17,849 nucleotides of DNA from JAEHDI01 sp035455185 (GTDB lineage: Bacteria; Acidobacteriota; Terriglobia; Bryobacterales; Bryobacteraceae), in NCBI GenBank assembly GCA_035455185.1, contig DATIFQ010000018.1, positions 1 to 17,849 of the forward strand. Direction: 5' to 3'. This document shows, piece by piece, positions 1 through 7,776 of the stretch. How positions within the stretch are numbered: the first letter of the stretch is position 1; each line of letters starts with the position of its first letter. Below the pieces are notes generated by a model, which ran no database searches, was not told the origin of the DNA, and was given only the letters and a program-made list of their open reading frames with translations. Made by a program: the position numbers and the translations under genes.

Positions 1-1
1 A

Positions 2-358
2 GTCGCCTTCACGAGCAGCGTCCTGCGATTCGCCGTGGCGTTGGGCTCGATGATCCTCGTGAATGCCATGATGTACCGGCTCGGCCCGAATCGCCCCCAG
101 CGATGGCGTAACGTGTGGCCTGGGGCCATCGTCGCCACCGTCCTCTGGTGGGTCGCAACGCAGGGTTTCGCCTGGTACGTGCGCAATATCGCCGACTACA
201 ACCTGCTGTACGGAAGCATCGGAGCCGTAATCGCCCTGCTCGTGTGGATGTACGTGCTGGCCGCGATCGCCTTCATCGGCTGCGAGTTCAATGCCGAGTA
301 CGAACGGATGGTCGCTGCGGTTCGCCCGGCGGCGCCGGCTAATACGGTGTCTCGTTGA
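2..358 (+). CDS. YihY/virulence factor BrkB family membrane protein, C-terminal part (5' truncated by window edge)
   Basis: The frame is open from the first bases and ends at TGA 356-358, giving the last 118 residues of a protein that begins outside the window. Three hydrophobic segments are visible: around VALGSMILVNAMMYRL, then the stretch from GAIVATVLWW, then GAVIALLVWMYVLAAIAFIG. The signature YNLLYGSIGAVIALLVWMY followed by GCEFNAEYER is characteristic of the C-terminal membrane helices of the YihY/BrkB (formerly 'RNase BN') family. These are inner-membrane proteins of about 280-330 residues with about six helices and no firmly established biochemical role. The short polar tail after the last helix is typical. 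Its 3' end overlaps the 3' end of the convergent URO-D-like gene by 20 bp. The family call is secure; the function is unknown. Confidence 0.88.
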   Translation, partial: VAFTSSVLRFAVALGSMILVNAMMYRLGPNRPQRWRNVWPGAIVATVLWWVATQGFAWYVRNIADYNLLYGSIGAVIALLVWMYVLAAIAFIGCEFNAEYERMVAAVRPAAPANTVSR

Positions 359-1418
359 TGGCCTTCACCATTGCCCAGAAGTTTTCCATCGGCGTATCGA
401 GTTGTACGTGATGCGTCGGCCCGAGGATCAGCCCGCCGCCGTCGCCTACCGTACGTAGCCGCTCTGACACCTCGGCTCGGACGTCATCCGGCGAGCCGAA
501 CGGAAGCGTCTGCTGCTCGTCGACTGTTCCCCAGAAACAGAGGCGGCTACCGAACTCGCGCTTCAGCCGGGCCGGGTCCATCGACGCTGGCTGGACCGGA
601 TTCAGCACATCCACACCGACTTCGATCAACTCGGGGATGATCGGATAGATGCACCCGTCTGAATGGCAGGCGATCTTGAGGCGGGGATTGATGCCCTTCA
701 GCGTGGCGATGAAGCTCGCCATCCTCGGCTTGAGGAAGCACCGCCAGTGTGCGGGCGAAATCAGCATCGCGTTCTGCGCGCCAACATCGTCGCCGATCCA
801 GATCATGTCCACGCCCATCCGCACGAGCGTCTTCGCTGCCGTCAGATGATAACGGTATGGGATCTCCAGAATACTCTCGGCGAGATCGGGGTCCTCGAGG
901 AAATCGATCATCAACTGCTCGTAGCCGCGAAGTGCCCACGCAGTTTCGAAGACAGTCGTAACCGTCACTCCGACGATCCAATACTCGCTCTGCGATTCAC
1001 GCAGCAGCCACTCGGCCTCGGCGTATAACTCCGGGCGGGATGGATCGGGTGGTCGGTAGCGGCTGAGCGCGGAGGCGTCGGCCAGCGGACGGCCCACCGT
1101 CTCGGTGTAATATCCGGCGCCGTACGGCGTCTCATACGGCATCTGTTTCCAGGTGATACCCCACTCGTCGACGTAGCGTTCGCCGTCCTGGTAGTAGCAG
1201 TTGGCCCATCCGACGGAGGTCAGCAGCATGTCCTCGCCGATTGCGTGCTCCAATTCGTAGGTATTTCCGCCTCCATGTGGATTGTGCGTCTTGCGGCCCT
1301 TGATCTCGAGATCGGCGCGCAGCCGGTCCGCGAATTCCGGCGTGAAGCTGATCTGCATCGGGCAGCGGTCGGGCGGTTCGTGACTCAACGCCGCGATCAC
1401 GCGTTCCCTGTGTGTCAT
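339..1418 (-). CDS. Uroporphyrinogen decarboxylase (URO-D)/MtaA-like family protein
   Basis: A 359-residue protein. I chose ATG 1416-1418 because it gives the family-typical opening MTHRERVIAALSHEPPDRCP and is preceded by GAGGTGA; the open frame continues 13 codons further upstream without support. Family hallmarks are the HSDGC segment (H252-C256), GTVDEQQTLPFGSPDDV, and GGGLILGPTHHVQ near the C-terminus. This is the broad URO-D fold group that includes the zinc-dependent methylcobamide:CoM methyltransferases MtaA/MtbA. It is not HemE: the N-terminal arginine-rich substrate-binding motif of true uroporphyrinogen decarboxylase is absent. In MtaA the zinc site is H-x-C plus a later Cys; here the H-x-C position reads H-S-D, so any metal site would use other ligands. 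It follows the GH42 gene by 16 bp, with its ribosome-binding site just after the GH42 stop, so the two are probably co-transcribed. The substrate is unknown; a methyl-transfer role is inference. Confidence 0.85.
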   Translation of the reverse strand: MTHRERVIAALSHEPPDRCPMQISFTPEFADRLRADLEIKGRKTHNPHGGGNTYELEHAIGEDMLLTSVGWANCYYQDGERYVDEWGITWKQMPYETPYGAGYYTETVGRPLADASALSRYRPPDPSRPELYAEAEWLLRESQSEYWIVGVTVTTVFETAWALRGYEQLMIDFLEDPDLAESILEIPYRYHLTAAKTLVRMGVDMIWIGDDVGAQNAMLISPAHWRCFLKPRMASFIATLKGINPRLKIACHSDGCIYPIIPELIEVGVDVLNPVQPASMDPARLKREFGSRLCFWGTVDEQQTLPFGSPDDVRAEVSERLRTVGDGGGLILGPTHHVQLDTPMENFWAMVKAINETPY

Positions 1419-1434
1419 CGCGTCACCTCGCTTG

Positions 1435-3543
1435 TCATTCGACCCACAGCACTTCATACGGCTTCAGCTCCACGGTGCCGCTCATCTTCCGCCCGCTGAT
1501 GCGTTCCGACACACCGCGCACGAACTGCACCGCGCCGGGGCGCGGCGTCGTGTTGATGACAAACAGGCTCCCATCAGATCGCGGCACGGCCTGGAAGCCG
1601 GCCGGACACGGACCCGCCAACAGCCCCTCGGTCGGAGGCGCCAATTGCTGGAAGAGCCGGACAACGGAATCGTCATTCGGCCAAAACGCGAGCTTCACGG
1701 CAGCGCCTTTGCCAAGCCTCTTCCGCGTAGCCGCTGGCTGGGAGTCGAGCACCGGCTCGGTGCTTCGGAAACGGCCGATCACCTCGACATCCGGGTCCAC
1801 CTTAAGGTACTCGCAGTACCCATCGATGCCAACGGGTGACGTCCCGCCGAGCCAGTCGACCTGCTGGTCCATGCGGCCCGTGTCCCGTGACGTGCCCATC
1901 CGCCGGGCCGTGCGCGCCACCGCTCCGGTGATCGCGGTCAGATTCGCGCCGAAGCCATCGTTTCGGAAGATACCGTCCGACGACTGGTAGGCGGTGAAAG
2001 GGCTCACCACGACGTTTCCCCCGTTCCGTACGTATGCCTCCAGAGCCCTCATGAGCCCCGTATGGTCTAGAGCCGTAGCGGTGGGAATGACCACCAGCGT
2101 GTACTTGCCGAGCCGGTCGGGCTTCGATGCATCCTCCACGCTGACGCTGTCCACTCCGATTCCGAGCCGGTGCAGCGCGTCGAAGGCCTGGGGGAGCACC
2201 TGCCGGCTGGACGGCACGTGCGGATATGTGATGAGCGCCGCCCGCTGATCGAAGTCAGTGATCACCGCGGCCGCCGTTTTCACAGGGTGGCGCAACAGCG
2301 GGCCGCTCCATTTGTCGAAGAACTCGCCCAGTTCGACCAGCCAGTGGAAATCCGGCTCTGGTGCGCCCGTCCAGTCGAGTATGCCGCCCCAGTGCGGCCA
2401 GTGCCCCCCGTGCCAGCGGTTTCCCGTCCAGTACATCAGTCCGAAGGCGCCGTATGCCACCGGCTGGAGCATCCACATGCGGAATTGTTCCTTCGTCGGG
2501 AAGGGGTCCCACATCACCGTGTCGCCGGCCACGCCGACCCGCGTTTCGGTCACAAGGAACGAGCCCAGACCATGCGCGGAGCGGTGCATGTCGAGGTGCC
2601 AGCCGAGCGTGGTCCAGAAGTCCGGTTCGTCCGACGACGGCTGGTAGAAGTTCAGGCCCGCGATGTCGAGCGACTCCCGCGCGCGAGGATCGTCGGCAAG
2701 CGCCTGCCACATCGTGTTCCAGTCGGTGGTGATCCAATGTTTCACACCGGCTTCCCGGAGCGCTTTGGTCTGCTCGGCAAAGAATTCCAGAATCGAGTCG
2801 CGCTGGAAGTGGAGATGAGCCAGAGACAGCGCCGGCAGGCCGGAGCGGCCCGCTTGCGGCATCTCGAAGACCGTCCTTGGCTGAGGCACGTCGTCCAAGG
2901 AGTCGACCTCCATCCCCCAGCTCACCAGTCGCAGCCTGCGGTTGAATTCTTCGGGGGTGCGATAAGTCTTCTTCAGCCAGTCCTTCCACGCACGCTCGCA
3001 GGCTGAGTTGTAGCACGGCCTTCCGACGAGAAACTCGATCTCGTTGTCGAGTTGCCAACCGATCACCGCCGGGTGGCTCTTGAACTCGCCTCCGAGAGCG
3101 AGCAGGTAGCGCCTCAGTGCCTGACGATACAGGGGATGGTTCAGACACGCTGCCTTCCGCCCCATCGGGTGAAGCTTCTCCCCCGGATTCAATTCCACGA
3201 GCATGTCCGGATTTTTGGCGCTCAGCCACTGCGGGGCGATGTAACTGGACGTCCCGAGCACTGCCTTCATGCCCCGCCTGTCGAGATCGTTGAGGAACTC
3301 CCTCAGCCAGCCGAAGTTGTACCGGCCCGGCGCAGTCTCCAGGTTCCCCCATGAGGATTCGCTCACGCGAACCGCCTTGAAGCGCGCCTTCTGGAATACG
3401 TCGAGCATCCGGTTCCATTCTTCGCGCGTTTGCAGCTCCGGGTACACGCTCGCGCCGAAGAGGAACTCGTCGGGAACGATCCGCAGCGGTCCCGCCGCGA
3501 GCGGCATAGACAGCAACAGCAAGATTGCGACTGAGAGGTTCAC
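1435..3543 (-). CDS. Secreted GH42 beta-galactosidase
   Basis: A 702-residue protein with an N-terminal hydrophobic signal (residues 1-18, ending PLAAG), so probably periplasmic. The TIM-barrel domain covers about residues 25-420. GWQLDNEIE carries the expected acid/base Glu168, and SFLVTETRVG carries the likely nucleophile Glu333. NPDMLVELNP, the Trp-rich YWTGNRWHGG segment and the following GILDWTGAP are also GH42-like. A trimerisation-type domain (about 425-640) and a small C-terminal beta domain follow. The family zinc motif C-Y-C-x-x-C is reduced here to C177-Y-N-x-x-C182, with C133 also present. The start is GTG at 3541-3543: the frame closes at an in-frame TAG 10 codons upstream, and a later start would lose the signal peptide. 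No clear Shine-Dalgarno is present. It leads a two-gene unit with the URO-D-like gene. Galactoside hydrolysis is the family activity; the natural substrate cannot be told. Confidence 0.9.
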   Translation of the reverse strand: MNLSVAILLLLSMPLAAGPLRIVPDEFLFGASVYPELQTREEWNRMLDVFQKARFKAVRVSESSWGNLETAPGRYNFGWLREFLNDLDRRGMKAVLGTSSYIAPQWLSAKNPDMLVELNPGEKLHPMGRKAACLNHPLYRQALRRYLLALGGEFKSHPAVIGWQLDNEIEFLVGRPCYNSACERAWKDWLKKTYRTPEEFNRRLRLVSWGMEVDSLDDVPQPRTVFEMPQAGRSGLPALSLAHLHFQRDSILEFFAEQTKALREAGVKHWITTDWNTMWQALADDPRARESLDIAGLNFYQPSSDEPDFWTTLGWHLDMHRSAHGLGSFLVTETRVGVAGDTVMWDPFPTKEQFRMWMLQPVAYGAFGLMYWTGNRWHGGHWPHWGGILDWTGAPEPDFHWLVELGEFFDKWSGPLLRHPVKTAAAVITDFDQRAALITYPHVPSSRQVLPQAFDALHRLGIGVDSVSVEDASKPDRLGKYTLVVIPTATALDHTGLMRALEAYVRNGGNVVVSPFTAYQSSDGIFRNDGFGANLTAITGAVARTARRMGTSRDTGRMDQQVDWLGGTSPVGIDGYCEYLKVDPDVEVIGRFRSTEPVLDSQPAATRKRLGKGAAVKLAFWPNDDSVVRLFQQLAPPTEGLLAGPCPAGFQAVPRSDGSLFVINTTPRPGAVQFVRGVSERISGRKMSGTVELKPYEVLWVE

Positions 3544-3606
3544 GACTCTACACCCTACCGACGCGGCATTCTATCGCAAACCCGGATGTGTTGCGTCCCG
3601 GCTTCC

Positions 3607-3612
3607 TATACT
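3607..3612 (+). promoter_or_regulatory. Candidate -10 element of uvrB (possible leaderless mRNA)
   Basis: TATACT matches TATAAT at five of six positions and ends only 6 bp before the uvrB ATG at 3619. A start point at the usual distance would fall on or next to the initiation codon. No convincing -35 hexamer is seen at 16-18 bp, and no strong Shine-Dalgarno lies between this box and the ATG (the sequence there is GAAAGT). Confidence 0.4.
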
Positions 3613-3618
3613 GAAAGT

Positions 3619-5622
3619 ATGGCCTTCCGTCTCGCCGTCGACTATCGCCCCCGAGGCGATCAGGAAGCGGCCATCGAACAGCTTCTTCGAGGAGTGCGCG
3701 ACGGGGAGCAGCATCAGGTGCTGCTCGGTGTCACCGGCTCGGGGAAGACGTTCACCATGGCCAAGGTCATCGAGCAGGCCGGCCGCCCGTCACTTGTGCT
3801 GGCCCACAACAAGACGCTGGCGGCGCAGCTCTATCACGAGTTCAGAACCTTCTTCCCCGGCAACGCCGTCGAGTACTTCGTCAGCTACTACGACTACTAC
3901 CAGCCGGAAGCCTACATCCCGTCGGGCGACGTGTACATCGAGAAGGAAGCCACCATCAATGACGAACTCGACAAGCTCCGGATGTCGGCCACCCGGTCGC
4001 TCTTCGAGCGCCGTGACTGCATTATCGTCGCCAGCGTAAGCTGCATCTACGGCCTCGGTTCGCCGGAAGCTTATTACGGGATGTTGCTCATGCTCGAAAA
4101 GGGCCGGCAGATTCCCCGGCAACAAATCCTGCAGAAACTCGTCGAGATCCAGTACGAGCGGAACGATGCGGACTTCCGGCGCGGAACGTTCCGCGTGCGC
4201 GGCGACGTGATCGAGGTCTACCCGACCTACGATGACTATGCCTACCGCATTGAACTGTGGGGTGATGAGGTCGAGAGCCTTTCGCAGATCGACCCGCTGC
4301 TGGGCCAGGTGCGGCAGACCTATCTCCGTCTGCCCATCTACCCGAAAACCCACTACGTGATGGACGAAACCACGCGAGAGAAGGCGCTGGCGTCCATCGA
4401 GCAGGAGCTGCGCTGGTGGCATCCCGAACTGGAAAAGCAGGGAAGGCTCGTCGAAGCGCAGAGGCTTTGGCAGCGGACGATGTTCGATCTCGAGATGATC
4501 CGCGAAATCGGCTACTGCCACGGCATTGAGAACTATTCCCGGCACTTCTCCGGACGCCTCCCCGGTGAGGCGCCGCCGACGCTGCTCGATTACCTGCCGC
4601 ATGACTCGCTGTTGTTCATCGATGAGAGTCATCAAACCGTCCCGCAGCTCCGCGGTATGTATCACGGAGACCGGTCCCGCAAGGAGACACTTGTCCAGTT
4701 CGGTTTCCGTCTCCCCAGTGCTCTCGATAACCGTCCGTTGACCTTCGAGGAGTTTGAGCACCGGGTCAACCAGGTGGTCTATGTGTCGGCAACTCCCGGT
4801 CCGTACGAGCTGACGAAGTCGGCCGGCGTCGTGGCGGAGCAGGTCATCCGCCCGACGGGTCTCGTCGACCCCGAGGTCGAGGTGAGGCCGATCCGCGGTC
4901 AGGTGGACGATCTGCTGAACGAGATCCGCAAGCGTTCGGAGTCGAGCGAGCGAGTTCTGGTGACGACGCTGACGAAGCGGATGGCCGAAGATCTCTCGGA
5001 GTACTACTCCGAGGTCGGAGTGAAGTGCCGCTACCTCCACTCCGAAGTCTCGACGCTCGACCGCGTCAAAATCTTGCGCGACCTCCGGCGGGGCGAGTTC
5101 GACGCGCTGATCGGAGTCAACCTCCTCCGCGAAGGCCTTGATCTGCCCGAGGTCTCTCTCGTGGCTATCCTCGACGCCGACAAAGAGGGTTTCCTCAGGT
5201 CCGCGGGCTCGCTGATCCAGACCGTCGGGCGCGCCGCCCGGAACATCAACGGCAAGGCGATCCTCTACGCCGATGTGATGACCGACTCCATGCGTAAGGC
5301 GATCGACGAGACCGACCGCCGGCGCCGAATCCAGACTGAGTACAACGAGATCAACAGCATCACCCCGCAATCGATCATCAAACCGATTGACATGAGCCTG
5401 GTGGCCGTCGCCGAGGGTGACTACGTGACCGTGCCGCTCGAGGCGGAAGACGAAGAGGTCGAAGCCATGGCCCCAGAGCAGCGGCAGAAGTTCGTCGAGG
5501 AACTCGAAGAGCGCATGCGCGAGGCCGCCCGCAAGTTCGAGTTCGAGCGCGCAGCACAGATCCGCGACCGCATCAAGGCCGTCAAATCAATCGACGTCCT
5601 CGAACCGAGCGGAACTGAGTAG
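3619..5622 (+). CDS. uvrB: UvrABC nucleotide excision repair protein UvrB
   Basis: A 667-residue protein of normal UvrB length, the DNA-damage-verifying helicase-like subunit that receives DNA from UvrA and recruits UvrC. Visible motifs: Walker A GVTGSGKT (37-44); the beta-hairpin region with aromatic residues YYDYYQPEAYIPSGDVYIEK (about 91-110) that threads between the DNA strands; the DEAD-like LFIDESHQ (about 333-340); VYVSATPGPYE; the motif VI region QTVGRAARNINGKAILYAD; and the C-terminal UVR domain (FVEELEERMREAARKFEFERA) that binds UvrC. I chose ATG 3619 because MAFRLAVDYRPRGDQEAAI matches the family N-terminus; an in-frame ATG 33 bp upstream adds only unconserved residues. No LexA-type operator was recognised. 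It diverges from GH42 and converges on the GNAT gene, so it is probably monocistronic. Identification is certain. Confidence 0.98.
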   Translation: MAFRLAVDYRPRGDQEAAIEQLLRGVRDGEQHQVLLGVTGSGKTFTMAKVIEQAGRPSLVLAHNKTLAAQLYHEFRTFFPGNAVEYFVSYYDYYQPEAYIPSGDVYIEKEATINDELDKLRMSATRSLFERRDCIIVASVSCIYGLGSPEAYYGMLLMLEKGRQIPRQQILQKLVEIQYERNDADFRRGTFRVRGDVIEVYPTYDDYAYRIELWGDEVESLSQIDPLLGQVRQTYLRLPIYPKTHYVMDETTREKALASIEQELRWWHPELEKQGRLVEAQRLWQRTMFDLEMIREIGYCHGIENYSRHFSGRLPGEAPPTLLDYLPHDSLLFIDESHQTVPQLRGMYHGDRSRKETLVQFGFRLPSALDNRPLTFEEFEHRVNQVVYVSATPGPYELTKSAGVVAEQVIRPTGLVDPEVEVRPIRGQVDDLLNEIRKRSESSERVLVTTLTKRMAEDLSEYYSEVGVKCRYLHSEVSTLDRVKILRDLRRGEFDALIGVNLLREGLDLPEVSLVAILDADKEGFLRSAGSLIQTVGRAARNINGKAILYADVMTDSMRKAIDETDRRRRIQTEYNEINSITPQSIIKPIDMSLVAVAEGDYVTVPLEAEDEEVEAMAPEQRQKFVEELEERMREAARKFEFERAAQIRDRIKAVKSIDVLEPSGTE

Positions 5623-5635
5623 GGCGCCCCCGCCC
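5622..5635. terminator. Small GC hairpin between convergent uvrB and GNAT genes
   Basis: GGGCG (5622-5626), a CCCC loop, then CGCCC (5631-5635) fill almost the entire 15-bp gap between the two convergent stop codons. The stem is only 5 bp and no T-run follows on either strand, so termination is uncertain. Confidence 0.25.
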
Positions 5636-5637
5636 AA

Positions 5638-6048
5638 CTACACCACCTGCTCCCCGGCGCGCAGAAGCCACGCCGAGGGATGCTGCGCGAAGCCGATTTT
5701 CGGATAGTATCCCACCGCCTTCGGCGCCGCCAATAGCACGATATACACCCCCGGCCCGCTTTCCCGCTGCGTGATCCGGATCAGCTCCTTCCCGATCCCT
5801 TGATTCTGGTGCGACACTCGCACCGCCAGGTCCGAGAGATACGTCACGTAGGCGAAGTCCGAGAGCGAGCGTGAGATGCCTACCAACAGATCGCCGTCCC
5901 ACGCGGTCACCACGAGGTTCGCGTTGCGGAGCATCTCCCCCATTCGCTCGCGCTCGTCTACGGGCCGGCGCTCGCCGAGGGTGGAGGCGCGGTAAAGCTC
6001 GATGACCTGATCCAGGTCGAAGTTATTTCCGGTGCGATACGTGATCAT
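5638..6048 (-). CDS. GNAT-family N-acetyltransferase
   Basis: A 136-residue single-domain protein. ATG 6046-6048 is the first usable start giving a complete fold (MITYRTGNNFDLDQVIELYR); the frame extends upstream, but its residues there are merely the antisense shadow of the neighbouring gene. The acetyl-CoA pyrophosphate-binding motif A is clear: LAVRVSHQNQGIGKELI (about 74-90), with Q83-G-I-G86. AVGYYPKIGFAQHPSAWLL near the end is the usual beta6-alpha4 region found in small GNATs. It is probably cytosolic and transfers an acetyl group from acetyl-CoA to an unknown amine. It lies 26 bp after the stop of the second repeat-protein gene and may be the last gene of that minus-strand run. A strong hairpin directly abuts its start codon and buries the only GGAGG. 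Its stop faces that of uvrB across 15 bp. Confidence 0.85.
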   Translation of the reverse strand: MITYRTGNNFDLDQVIELYRASTLGERRPVDERERMGEMLRNANLVVTAWDGDLLVGISRSLSDFAYVTYLSDLAVRVSHQNQGIGKELIRITQRESGPGVYIVLLAAPKAVGYYPKIGFAQHPSAWLLRAGEQVV

Positions 6049-6071
6049 GGAGTGAAGCCGAAGCTTCCTCC
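6049..6071 (-). promoter_or_regulatory. C(UUCG)G tetraloop hairpin abutting the GNAT start codon
   Basis: Read on the minus strand, GGAGGAAGC, loop TTCG, then GCTTCACTCC fold into a 9-bp stem with one bulged A and the exceptionally stable cUUCGg loop. The 3' arm ends immediately before the GNAT ATG. The only Shine-Dalgarno-like sequence (GGAGG) lies in the 5' arm, 18 nt from the ATG. No T-run follows, so a translation-control or transcript-end role is as likely as classical termination. Confidence 0.5.
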
Positions 6072-6074
6072 ACT

Positions 6075-7754
6075 TTACTTCGGCCGGGCGTCCTCCGGCT
6101 TTAACAGAGTCAGTTCCTTCTGCTCCCGGCCTTTCTCGCTGACCGTCACCTTCACCGCTTTCTCCTCGAAGGGCCTCAGCGCGTCGGGGTCCTGTAGCAC
6201 ATCTGTCAGCGACTCGGCCGACGCGTACAACTTGTAGTCGCCGGGAGCCACCCCTTTGATCGAGAACCGCCCGTTCTGGTCGGTGTTGGCCCATTTCGTC
6301 TGGGACGGATCGTCAGCTATGGGCGGGTCGGGCATCAGCAGCACAGAAATCCCCTGCGCGGGCTTCTCGTCGTCGGTCACCAGGCCCTCGACTGTTCCGG
6401 CATTCGGGCTGAGCACGAGTTCGATGGAGGTGCTGCCCTGCGCTTGGCTGAGGTCCACGCTCTTGTCCGGCGCGTCCTGGTTTCCGAAACGGACCGACTT
6501 CAGGTACGTGCCCTCAGGCAGGTTGTAAGTCCCAATCGAGTAACGGTCCGGCATCACGCCGTCCATCCGGAAGGTTCCGTCTTCCTTCACCATTGCGTTT
6601 TGCATACCGAAACCAATCCCTTCCGTCGGCCGGAGCATCAGCCGGACCCCGTGAATCTCGATTTTCTCCTTCCCTTCGACTCGCACGAAGCCGTTGAGCG
6701 TCAAGCCTTGGCTGACTCGTACGACCACACCTTCGACGTCGGCCTCGCCCACATCCACCGGCGCCCGCCCGACCACCTGTGGCCGGCCGTCTCCGCGCAG
6801 CATCAGGCTCAGGTTGTAGGACCCGGGCTGCACCTTGCCGATCGTGAACGTGCCATCAGCATTGGCCCTAGCTCCGCCGCCGCCGAAGAACATGACCATG
6901 GCCTTGCGGTCCCGCGGGGACAGCGACAGGTTCATCATCTTCAGTTGCCCCGCGGTCGCCCCGGACACACTCCCGGAGACCCGGTACACGCGGCTCTTTC
7001 GCAGCGTGATATTGATCCCGGAGACCTCTTGGCCCGGCCCGACCTCCACTGCGGACGCGCTCGCCGCATCGGTCACGCCGGGGTAGAAGGTCGGCACATG
7101 TGCCTCGCGAACCTCGTCGCTTTTCTCCACGCCTTCCTGACGACCCCAGAAGTCTGGGGTGGGATTGGCCTGAACAATGTACCGTCCTGGGGCGAGATCG
7201 GCAACGCGATAATCTCCCACGTCGTTGGCCTGCTCCCCACCCATCCCGGCGCCGCGACCGCCGCCGGATTGAACTTGCCTCGTGACATTGATGAAGGCCC
7301 CCCGGACCGGCTCACCCTCCTCGTCGAGTACCTTGCCGGTAATCACGCCTTGCGGCATGAGCTTGAACTCTAGGTCCTTGAGTTCCTGACCGGTCATCAG
7401 CGTTAAGGCCGTGCCGCTGAAGCCGTATCGTCGAGATCCGTACGATTGCCGCAGAAAGCCGGCACGTTCCGCCGTCAACTGGTAGGTGCCTGGCTCGATG
7501 TCATCAATGGAAAACTTGCCCTCGGCATCCGAAACGGCGGAATACGACTTCGATTCCATCCTCATCTGGTGCAGGATGAGTTTCACCTTACGGACCGGTT
7601 CGCCCGTTTGAGAGTGCAAAGTGCGGCCCGTAATCCGACACAACTTTTCTTTTTTCTGGGTCTCATACGCGGCGCTCTCGGCCGCCGGCGGTGGCTGCTG
7701 CGCACAAGCAAGGGCAGCAGAAAGAACGAGAAGAAGCAAGGACGGGGTATGCAT
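6075..7754 (-). CDS. Secreted carboxypeptidase-regulatory-like repeat protein (paralog B)
   Basis: A 559-residue protein with an N-terminal signal (MHTPSLLLLVLSAALACAQQ), exported by signal peptidase I or II. ATG 7752-7754 is preferred over a GTG 33 bp upstream because the signal peptide begins here and GAGGG lies 10 nt before it. The body is a string of about five beta-sandwich units of the CarboxypepD_reg (transthyretin-like) type, each ending in a pattern such as DAEGKFSIDDIEPGTYQL, DVGDYRVADLAPGRYIV, NADGTFTIGKVQPGSYNL, EDGTFRMDGVMPDRYSI or DQNGRFSIKGVAPGDYKLYA. No catalytic domain, TonB-dependent barrel or membrane anchor is seen. Such domains usually serve as structural or binding modules at the cell surface; the ligand is unknown. 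It is a full-length tandem paralog of the upstream gene (same domain order, many identical blocks such as GPGQEVSGINITLRKSRVY) and follows it by 39 bp. Confidence 0.82.
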   Translation of the reverse strand: MHTPSLLLLVLSAALACAQQPPPAAESAAYETQKKEKLCRITGRTLHSQTGEPVRKVKLILHQMRMESKSYSAVSDAEGKFSIDDIEPGTYQLTAERAGFLRQSYGSRRYGFSGTALTLMTGQELKDLEFKLMPQGVITGKVLDEEGEPVRGAFINVTRQVQSGGGRGAGMGGEQANDVGDYRVADLAPGRYIVQANPTPDFWGRQEGVEKSDEVREAHVPTFYPGVTDAASASAVEVGPGQEVSGINITLRKSRVYRVSGSVSGATAGQLKMMNLSLSPRDRKAMVMFFGGGGARANADGTFTIGKVQPGSYNLSLMLRGDGRPQVVGRAPVDVGEADVEGVVVRVSQGLTLNGFVRVEGKEKIEIHGVRLMLRPTEGIGFGMQNAMVKEDGTFRMDGVMPDRYSIGTYNLPEGTYLKSVRFGNQDAPDKSVDLSQAQGSTSIELVLSPNAGTVEGLVTDDEKPAQGISVLLMPDPPIADDPSQTKWANTDQNGRFSIKGVAPGDYKLYASAESLTDVLQDPDALRPFEEKAVKVTVSEKGREQKELTLLKPEDARPK

Positions 7755-7776
7755 CTGCGCGTTGCCCTCTAGCCGA

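Noticed and set aside
339..1418. Assignment of the URO-D-like gene as heme-pathway hemE
   Set aside because: The N-terminal substrate-binding motif of true uroporphyrinogen decarboxylase is missing and the C-terminal motifs match the methyltransferase-like branch.
2255..3418. Open frame of 387 codons overlapping the GH42 gene on the same strand in another frame
   Set aside because: The translation is Arg/Ala/Gly-rich low-information sequence, while the GH42 frame carries clear catalytic motifs over the same bases.
3790..5370. Long open frame (about 526 codons) on the minus strand opposite uvrB
   Set aside because: It lies entirely antisense to an unmistakable uvrB, its residues show no domain and have the composition of a GC-rich codon shadow, and it has no leader or ribosome-binding site.
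6049..6294. Longer form of the GNAT protein with 82 extra N-terminal residues
   Set aside because: The extension is antisense-like Arg/Gly-rich sequence overlapping the end of the preceding gene in another frame; the GNAT fold starts at ATG 6048.
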